Below are positions 14,350-20,476 of a stretch of DNA of 20,476 bases, piece by piece; position 1 is the first letter of the stretch, and each line of letters starts with the position of its first letter. A program made the position numbers and the translations under genes. The DNA comes from an uncultured Peptococcaceae bacterium. GTDB taxonomy: Bacteria > Bacillota > Peptococcia > Peptococcales > Peptococcaceae. The stretch spans positions 1 to 20,476 of the forward strand of contig CAMYDW010000023.1 in the NCBI GenBank assembly GCA_947254645.1, in the 5' to 3' direction. The notes under the pieces are model-generated. The model ran no database searches. It was given only the letters and a program-made list of their open reading frames with translations, and was not told where the DNA came from.

Positions 14350-16692
14350 TTGGACAAGCTAGAATTTAATAAAATTAAAGAGCTTTTATCGATGGAATGT
14401 CATTCATCTTTAGGGAAAAAGCATGTTGCATTATGTTATCCCAGTACAAAAAAAGAACAGATTACATTATGGCAACAAGAGACCGAAGAGCTAGTGGGAT
14501 TACTATCTGTCGGTGAAATAATTCCGTTATCAGGTATTTCCGATATAGAGTCAATTCTAAAAAAGCTTCGTATAAAGCAGGTTTTAACTCCAGAAGAATT
14601 ATTACAAATAGCAATTTCCTTGCAAGCAACCAATAATTTGAAACATTATTTTAGTCTCAAACAAGATGGTTTCAAATTAAAAAGAATCATATCGGTAGTA
14701 GAAAAACTTATTGAAAATGAAGATTTAAGAAAAGTAATTTTGAAGTCCATTCGTGAAGATGGTTATATTTTAGAGAGTGCATCTTCTAATTTAAGTGATA
14801 TTCGCCATGAAATGACAAACTTAAATCAAACAATTCGCAAAAAAATGGAGCATCTTGTGAAAAATCAATCAATGCAAGATCTTTTACAAGAGCAAATCAT
14901 TACGATTCGTTCAGAACGTTTAGTTATTGCGGTGAAAGCTGGATATAGAAATAAAGTGCCGGGGATTGTTCATGATCAGTCTGCAAGTGGCGCCACACTT
15001 TATATTGAGCCAGCTGAATTTGTACCTTTAAATAACAGAGTTGGTGAGCTCTATCAAAATGAGAAGAAAGAGATATACATCATTCTTAAGTCCTTGACAG
15101 AAGAATGTGCAATGGTTATTGATCAACTAAAAAATAATCAATATCAACAAAGGTATTTAGATTTTACTACTGCAAAAGCTAAATTAGCGATAAAAATGCA
15201 TGCCGTGGCTCCTCAGACAGTAGACTCAACAGATATATACTTATCTCGTGCATATCATCCGTTACTAAATCGTCAAGAAGCTGTACCAATTACTATTGCA
15301 ATGACTGATGATACACGAATGATTGTTGTGACAGGTCCAAATACTGGTGGGAAAACAGTTACTTTAAAAACAGTGGGACTTTTAGTGCTAATGCATCAAT
15401 CTGGATTACATATTCCAGTTCATTCAGAAAGTGTGTTAGGTATCTTTGAAAAAGTATTTGTTGATATTGGTGATGAACAAAGTATTGAGCAATCCTTGAG
15501 TACTTTTTCATCTCATTTAAAAAATATATGCAAAATAGTTGATGAAATTGATGAAGCTTCTCTTGCACTTTATGATGAATTAGGTTCAGGAACAGATCCT
15601 GGTGAAGGGGCTGCACTAGCAATTTCAATTTTAAATCATAATCTTAAAGTGGGTTGTAAAGTGCTCGCTACGACACACTATAGTGAGTTAAAAACTTTTG
15701 CATATCAAACAGATGGTGTCGTTAATGCAAGTATGATATTTGATGTTGAGACGTTACAGCCCACTTATCAATTGGTGCTTGGCGTATCAGGAGAAAGTAA
15801 TGCATTTGCTATTGCCAAAAGAATTGGTTTGAATGAAAAAATTATAAAAAATGCGATCAACATTTTGGAAGAAAATCAAAGTGAAATGATTAATAAAGTC
15901 CAAAATCTTGAAAAATTACAACGTCAACTTCAAGAAGAACAGAAATTATTTGAAGAAGAAAAAAAACAACTTAAATATAAACAAGATGAAGTTGAAAAGA
16001 AACTAATAGAAATTGAAACCTATAAAGATAAAGTTTATAAAGAGGCGAATGCAGAAGCAATTGTTTTGCTAGAGAAAACAAAAAAAGAAATTCAAGAGAT
16101 TTCTGTGAGTTTGAAAGAAGCACGGAAACAGGATCACCTACAAGCCTCTCTGTCTTTAGCAAACGCAAAGAAAACAATTGATAAAAAAATTGAAAGAGCA
16201 AAACCTACACAGAAATATAGAAACAATCAAGTTTTTGATCTTAATAAGGCTAAAATTGGCGACGAAGTATACTTGAATAACTTCCAAACAAATGCGACAA
16301 TTTTAGCTATTAATTTGAAGAAAAAACTGTTAGACGTACAAGCAGGTATTATGAAGCTAACGGTGAAATCTAGTGACGTAAGTAATAGTGCTAATGTCAA
16401 GAAACCCCAAACCGTTACTACTAGAAGACATGTATCAAATGTGAAAGCTATTCACAGTGAAATAGATTTAAGAGGAATGACTGTGGATGAGGCGTTGCGT
16501 GTAACAGATCGATTTATTGATGAAGCTTATTTAAATAATCTAAATCAAGTAAGAATTATTCATGGTAAAGGTACAGGCGCTTTGAGACAGGCAATTAAGG
16601 AAGCGCTGTCCTCCTCTAAATATATTAAACAATATTATTTTGCACCAGCAAATGAGGGTGGAGATGGTGCTACTGTTGTTATTTTAAAATAA
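14350..16692 (+). CDS. mutS2: MutS2 ATPase/Smr-domain protein
   Basis: A MutS-like ATPase without the mismatch-recognition domain. Bacillus MutS2 acts on collided or stalled ribosomes, and other homologs have been tied to suppression of recombination. Residues (counted from the TTG) show the helical core, IVHDQSASGATLYIEP, Walker A GPNTGGKT (329-336), the DIGDEQSIEQSLSTFSSH block, DELGSGTDPGEGAAL and an ATTHYSELK switch. A long coiled coil spans about 500-620, and a C-terminal Smr domain from about 703 carries IDLRGMTVDEAL and IHGKGTGALR. The length of about 780 residues is typical. The start is uncertain: the TTG at 14350 has no ribosome site, and homology appears to continue about five residues upstream of it. 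An ATT at 14323 with AAAGGGAG 9 bases before may be the true start. It follows the U32 gene and precedes mutS by 24 bases. Confidence 0.93.
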   Translation: MDKLEFNKIKELLSMECHSSLGKKHVALCYPSTKKEQITLWQQETEELVGLLSVGEIIPLSGISDIESILKKLRIKQVLTPEELLQIAISLQATNNLKHYFSLKQDGFKLKRIISVVEKLIENEDLRKVILKSIREDGYILESASSNLSDIRHEMTNLNQTIRKKMEHLVKNQSMQDLLQEQIITIRSERLVIAVKAGYRNKVPGIVHDQSASGATLYIEPAEFVPLNNRVGELYQNEKKEIYIILKSLTEECAMVIDQLKNNQYQQRYLDFTTAKAKLAIKMHAVAPQTVDSTDIYLSRAYHPLLNRQEAVPITIAMTDDTRMIVVTGPNTGGKTVTLKTVGLLVLMHQSGLHIPVHSESVLGIFEKVFVDIGDEQSIEQSLSTFSSHLKNICKIVDEIDEASLALYDELGSGTDPGEGAALAISILNHNLKVGCKVLATTHYSELKTFAYQTDGVVNASMIFDVETLQPTYQLVLGVSGESNAFAIAKRIGLNEKIIKNAINILEENQSEMINKVQNLEKLQRQLQEEQKLFEEEKKQLKYKQDEVEKKLIEIETYKDKVYKEANAEAIVLLEKTKKEIQEISVSLKEARKQDHLQASLSLANAKKTIDKKIERAKPTQKYRNNQVFDLNKAKIGDEVYLNNFQTNATILAINLKKKLLDVQAGIMKLTVKSSDVSNSANVKKPQTVTTRRHVSNVKAIHSEIDLRGMTVDEALRVTDRFIDEAYLNNLNQVRIIHGKGTGALRQAIKEALSSSKYIKQYYFAPANEGGDGATVVILK

Positions 16693-16716
16693 GTTTTGAT
16701 ATAGAAAGGATATCGT

Positions 16717-19290
16717 ATGCTTGGAACAACTCCGATGTTTTTGCAATATAAAAAAATAAAAGACCATTATTCTGATATGATACTTTTTTATCGTCTTGGT
16801 GATTTTTATGAAATGTTTGATGAAGACGCTAAAGAAGCAAGTCATATCCTCGGATTAGCACTAACGGCAAGAGATGGTGGTAATAATATTAAAGTGCCAA
16901 TGTGTGGTGTTCCTTATCATGCAGCAGATGTTTATATAAAAAAACTTATTAAGCAAGGGAAAAAAGTTGCCATTTGTGAGCAAGTCGAAGATCCTAAACT
17001 TGTTAAAGGTATTGTTAAAAGAGATGTCGTTAGAATTGTGACTCCTGGTATGTTGATTGATGATAATATGTTAGAAGAAGGGAGCAACTATATTGCTTGT
17101 ATAGCTGGGAAAAAGACCTTTGGTCTCTCTGTTTCCGATGTTTCAACAGGTGAATTTATCACAATGATTGTTGATGATAAAGACTCACTGTTACAAGAAT
17201 TGTGCAAATATATGCCTTCTGAATGTGTTATCTCTGATGATAATGTTGAGTTGTTCAATTTTTTAAACGAAAATCAATTTCTTCTTCTACAAATGAATAT
17301 TTCTCCATATAGCACTTATTTAAATAAAGAAAATAATGCCATCGAAAAATTAAAAGATCACTTTAAAATCAATGATTTGTCTGTTTTAAATTTTAATCAT
17401 AATGGACTCAATAATGATGCTCCTGCGATTATTTCCGCAGCAGTCTTATTAGGATATGTTGAGGATATGCTTAAATTAGAGCCAAAACACTTGGTTCAAT
17501 TAAAATATCAAAAAAATAACGGCGTGATGCTTCTGGATTTATTTAGCAAGAAAAACCTTGAGCTTGTTTCATCCCTTAGTGGAAATAAAAATACAACTTT
17601 ATTCGATATTCTTAATAAAACTTCTACATCAGCAGGAGCAAGACTTTTAAGACGTTGGCTAGAGGAACCGTTAATTGATGCAGAACATATCAATCTGAGA
17701 CTTGATGCAACACAAGAACTTTTTGAAAATTATCTTCTAAGAAGAACCTTTGGAGAATTTTTCAAGCAAATTCAAGATATTGAACGAATAGCCTCTCGCA
17801 TTTCATGCAAATCGGCCACTCCTAGGGATTTAGTGTCATTAAAAAATTCACTATTGACACTTCCAGAAATTAAAGCCTGTTTAGCGAACTGTGAGAATAG
17901 ATTATTTAAAGAATTTTATGCTCAGTTTGATATTTTAGATGATGTTACTAAACTTATATCTAAAAGCATCAAGGATGAACCTGCTTTTCAAATTAAAGAT
18001 GGAAATGTTATTAATCCAAACTATCATGAAGATTTGTTAGAATTGCATGAGCTTATTACCAATGGTGAAGCTTGGCTTAAGAAATATGTAGAATCAGAAA
18101 AAGAAAAAACTGGTATAAAAAATTTAAAAGTAGGATACAATAAGGTATTTGGTTATTATTTGGATGTCACAAAGTCGTATCATGCTCTTGTTCCAGATTC
18201 ATATATTCGTAAGCAAACATTAGCAAACTGTGAAAGATATATTACTAATGAATTGAAAGAAATGGAAAATAAGTTACTTACAGCTTCTGAACGATCTAAA
18301 GCATTAGAACAATATCTTTTTAATCAAATTATTGATCAATTAGAAAAATCTGTAAAACGTATGTTACTCACTAGTAGTATCCTGGCAAATATAGATGTAT
18401 ACCTATCTTTTGCAATGGTATCTGTTGAAAATAATTATTGTAAACCAACATTAATGTCTGATAGATTTTATTTAAAAGATTTGAGACATCCAATTATAGA
18501 AAAACAAGTAAATTTAGATGAATTTACGCCAAATGATATTTTATTCGACAATAAAGAGCAACGCTTTCTTATTATTACCGGACCTAATATGTCTGGGAAA
18601 AGCACTTATTGTCGCAGTATAGCTTTGGCTTCGATTATGATGCAAATTGGTTGTTTTGTACCAGCTGCAAAGGCAGACATGAAAGTATTTGATAGAGTTT
18701 TCGCACGCATTGGTGCAAACGATTACTTAGCAGGTGGACAAAGTACTTTCATGGTAGAAATGAATGAAGTTGCAACCATCTTAAAAAATGCAACTAGAGA
18801 TAGTCTTATCATACTTGATGAGGTGGGACGTGGTACAAGTACTTATGATGGCCTTGCATTAGCAACTTCCATTAGTAAATATATTAATACTAAAATAGGC
18901 GCTTGTACGTTATTTGCAACTCATTATCATGAACTTATTCAACTAGAGAAAGAAGTGGGCATCAAAAATTTTTGTGTTTCAGTGATTGAAAATCAAGAAA
19001 AGATTATATTCTTGCATAAAATCATTCCTGGTGGTGCTAGTAAAAGTTATGGTATTCATGTTGCTCAAAAAGCAGGTGTGCCAAGAGAAGTTATTAGCTT
19101 AGCAGGAGAAATTCTCAATGACCTAGAAAATACTGATGCTGCAAGATTAGATAAAGATTATAAAATAAAGGACCGAGTAGTAGTGCCTGCTGAACCAGAA
19201 TGGATGATTCATTTAAGAAATATTAATATTGAAGACATGTCTTTGAGAGAAATGGCAAGCACATTGATGGATATTGTTGAAAAATTTTAG
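16717..19290 (+). CDS. mutS: DNA mismatch repair protein MutS
   Basis: It recognises mispairs and small insertion loops and recruits MutL. The N-terminal mismatch-binding motif GDFYEMF is at about 28-34, with the stacking Phe30 and Glu32. The connector and lever domains follow, with NTTLFDILNKTSTSAGARLLRRW at the family-typical position. The ATPase domain has ITGPNMSGKST with Walker A at 622-629, the DYLAGGQSTFMVEMNE block, Walker B LIILDEVGRGTSTYDG with D701, and ATHYHEL. The length of 857 residues is normal. The ATG at 16717 has AAAGGA at 16705-16710. Its partner mutL begins 21 bases after the stop, the common mutSL arrangement. The upstream mutS2 is a distinct paralog, not a duplicate. Confidence 0.98.
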   Translation: MLGTTPMFLQYKKIKDHYSDMILFYRLGDFYEMFDEDAKEASHILGLALTARDGGNNIKVPMCGVPYHAADVYIKKLIKQGKKVAICEQVEDPKLVKGIVKRDVVRIVTPGMLIDDNMLEEGSNYIACIAGKKTFGLSVSDVSTGEFITMIVDDKDSLLQELCKYMPSECVISDDNVELFNFLNENQFLLLQMNISPYSTYLNKENNAIEKLKDHFKINDLSVLNFNHNGLNNDAPAIISAAVLLGYVEDMLKLEPKHLVQLKYQKNNGVMLLDLFSKKNLELVSSLSGNKNTTLFDILNKTSTSAGARLLRRWLEEPLIDAEHINLRLDATQELFENYLLRRTFGEFFKQIQDIERIASRISCKSATPRDLVSLKNSLLTLPEIKACLANCENRLFKEFYAQFDILDDVTKLISKSIKDEPAFQIKDGNVINPNYHEDLLELHELITNGEAWLKKYVESEKEKTGIKNLKVGYNKVFGYYLDVTKSYHALVPDSYIRKQTLANCERYITNELKEMENKLLTASERSKALEQYLFNQIIDQLEKSVKRMLLTSSILANIDVYLSFAMVSVENNYCKPTLMSDRFYLKDLRHPIIEKQVNLDEFTPNDILFDNKEQRFLIITGPNMSGKSTYCRSIALASIMMQIGCFVPAAKADMKVFDRVFARIGANDYLAGGQSTFMVEMNEVATILKNATRDSLIILDEVGRGTSTYDGLALATSISKYINTKIGACTLFATHYHELIQLEKEVGIKNFCVSVIENQEKIIFLHKIIPGGASKSYGIHVAQKAGVPREVISLAGEILNDLENTDAARLDKDYKIKDRVVVPAEPEWMIHLRNINIEDMSLREMASTLMDIVEKF

Positions 19291-19311
19291 TCTGTCTAAA
19301 GGAGAATCAAT

Positions 19312-20476
19312 TTGGGAATAATTCATATTTTAGATTCGCAGGTTGCAAATCAAATTGCAGCAGGAGAAGTTATAGAACGTCCTTGTTCGGCTATAAAAGA
19401 AATGATTGAGAATTCCTTAGATGCCCATGCAACTAATATTGTTATAGAAGTTGAAAACGGTGGCTTAGATTTAATAAAGATTTCAGATGATGGGGATGGC
19501 ATGTTCAAAGAAGATTTACCATTATCTATAGAGCGGCATGCAACAAGTAAAATCAGTAAATTTAATGATGTATATAGTTTGAATACCTTTGGATTTAGAG
19601 GGGAAGCCTTAGCCTCCCTAGCTGTGATTAGTCGGTTAAAAATTCGTACAGGCCGTTCTCAAGATTATCCTTCAAATATATTAATATCTGCTCCTTCAGC
19701 ATCTATTCAATATTCAGAAGGCCCACCGTTAAAAGGAACGATTATAGAAGCAAGAGATTTATATTACAATGTGCCTGCAAGAAAAAAATTTATTCGTTCA
19801 AACAATCACGAAACAAGTTTAATATATGATTTAATATGTAAATTTGCATTGGCATTTCCAAATATAAATTTCACTTACTTAAATGAAAAAAATGTTATCT
19901 TTTCTTCAAATCAATTAAATACTGTAGAAGAAATTATGAAATATGTGTATGCAGATAATAATAAAGATGAGATTATTCATGTAAATAAGATAGAGTTTTA
20001 TCAAAAGCATTCAGCAGAGGCATGGTTTTTTCACCCTTCTATAACAAGAAATAACAGAAATCAAATGATATATTTTGTTAATGACCGTCTCATTGAAAGC
20101 AAGGAATTAAACAAGATTATAGAAGAAGCAGTTTATACTCTGATCCCTAAAGGCCGTTTTCCAATATGCATTTTGAAATTATATTTGCCTGCATTTAATA
20201 TTGATGTAAATGTACATCCCTCAAAAAAAATCATAAAATTTAAGGATATTACTGATTGGAAAGACCTTTTAGTAAATCTCATTAAAGAAAATCTTTGGAT
20301 GTCAAGATTAAATGTGCCACTGACATTGCAGCATGAAAATAAAAGAGAAGACAACGGTACAGTATCAAATGATTTTAACTCAATTAAAGCCCAATCCTTT
20401 GATTTCCTAAAGGAAGAGCCAGATAATATCCCTGACATCCCAATTTTTAAATCAATAGATAGGGATATGTTTTTTG
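19312..20476 (+). CDS. mutL: DNA mismatch repair protein MutL (3'-truncated by window edge)
   Basis: A GHKL ATPase that couples mismatch recognition by MutS to strand processing. The start is a TTG at 19312 with a strong AAAGGAG at 19298-19304, 7 bases away, and the reading MGIIHILDSQVANQIAAGEV matches the family N-terminus. I translated it to the last base with no stop, giving 388 residues. Motifs are IENSLDA (E33, N34), DDGDGM (59-64), RHATSKI (75-81) and GFRGEALASL (94-103), then YYNVPARKKF and NVHPSKK, whose K305 corresponds to the ATPase-domain lysine. Two positions differ from the usual pattern: FVNDR at 255-259 instead of FVNGR, and KIIKF where HPxKxEVRF is common. The C-terminal dimerisation domain, and any endonuclease motif, would lie beyond the window. 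The linker begins at about residue 330. Confidence 0.95.
   Translation, partial: MGIIHILDSQVANQIAAGEVIERPCSAIKEMIENSLDAHATNIVIEVENGGLDLIKISDDGDGMFKEDLPLSIERHATSKISKFNDVYSLNTFGFRGEALASLAVISRLKIRTGRSQDYPSNILISAPSASIQYSEGPPLKGTIIEARDLYYNVPARKKFIRSNNHETSLIYDLICKFALAFPNINFTYLNEKNVIFSSNQLNTVEEIMKYVYADNNKDEIIHVNKIEFYQKHSAEAWFFHPSITRNNRNQMIYFVNDRLIESKELNKIIEEAVYTLIPKGRFPICILKLYLPAFNIDVNVHPSKKIIKFKDITDWKDLLVNLIKENLWMSRLNVPLTLQHENKREDNGTVSNDFNSIKAQSFDFLKEEPDNIPDIPIFKSIDRDMFF

Noticed and set aside
14350..19290. mutS2 and mutS as a recent tandem duplication
   Set aside because: They share only the ATPase core; domain content differs (Smr domain versus mismatch-binding domain), so they are ancient paralogs.
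1..20476. CRISPR array, tRNA, insertion sequence or prophage elements
   Set aside because: No regularly spaced repeats, cloverleaf-like segment or transposase/integrase motif was seen; nearly all of the window is housekeeping coding sequence.

Overview
The window reads as ordinary chromosomal DNA from a low-GC (roughly one-third G+C by eye), anaerobe-type Firmicute. Every gene is on the + strand and packing is very tight. The gene set fits the Negativicutes (Veillonella/Dialister-type) or a related clostridial lineage: a corrin-type tetrapyrrole cluster with a CobA-HemD fusion, a two-component HepS/HepT prenyl synthase, miaB followed by a YmcA/YlbF-family gene, and mutS2-mutS-mutL. The lineage is an inference from gene content; no rRNA or other marker is present. 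I saw no tRNA, rRNA, insertion sequence, CRISPR array or phage gene.

Region 1 (1-9775) looks like a single operon whose start lies left of the window. It begins with the 3' part of a HepS-like prenyl synthase subunit and the catalytic subunit HepT (quinone side chain). The precorrin-2 dehydrogenase gene follows, then hemA, hemC, cobA-hemD, hemB and hemL. Together these cover glutamyl-tRNA to uroporphyrinogen III and on to precorrin-2/sirohydrochlorin, the trunk for siroheme, cobalamin and heme. Next come miaB (tRNA methylthiolation) and a RicA/YlbF-like gene with a six-cysteine tail. Neighbouring genes overlap by 1-25 bases or are separated by at most 18, so translational coupling is likely throughout. 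A 26-bp perfect stem-loop at 9777-9831 closes the unit.

Region 2 (about 9819-20476) starts with a probable extended -10 promoter whose weak -35 lies inside the terminator's right arm. It carries an ABC-F ATPase, an unusually long U32 protein (probably RlhA-like, with an internal duplication), mutS2, mutS and the 5' part of mutL, which runs off the right edge. The first three products are plausibly ribosome-directed (ABC-F translation factor, rRNA hydroxylation, ribosome rescue by MutS2); the last two are the DNA mismatch-repair pair.

I found no evidence for a wholly new system. The points most worth a second look are the mutS2 start (no ATG/GTG, and a strong Shine-Dalgarno pointing to an ATT), a Thr in place of the conserved Asp in the precorrin-2 dehydrogenase, the duplicated U32 protein with one cysteine lost in the second copy, the Cys-rich tail of the RicA-like protein beside miaB, and the terminator/promoter overlap. 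No gene-free stretch exceeds about 135 bases.
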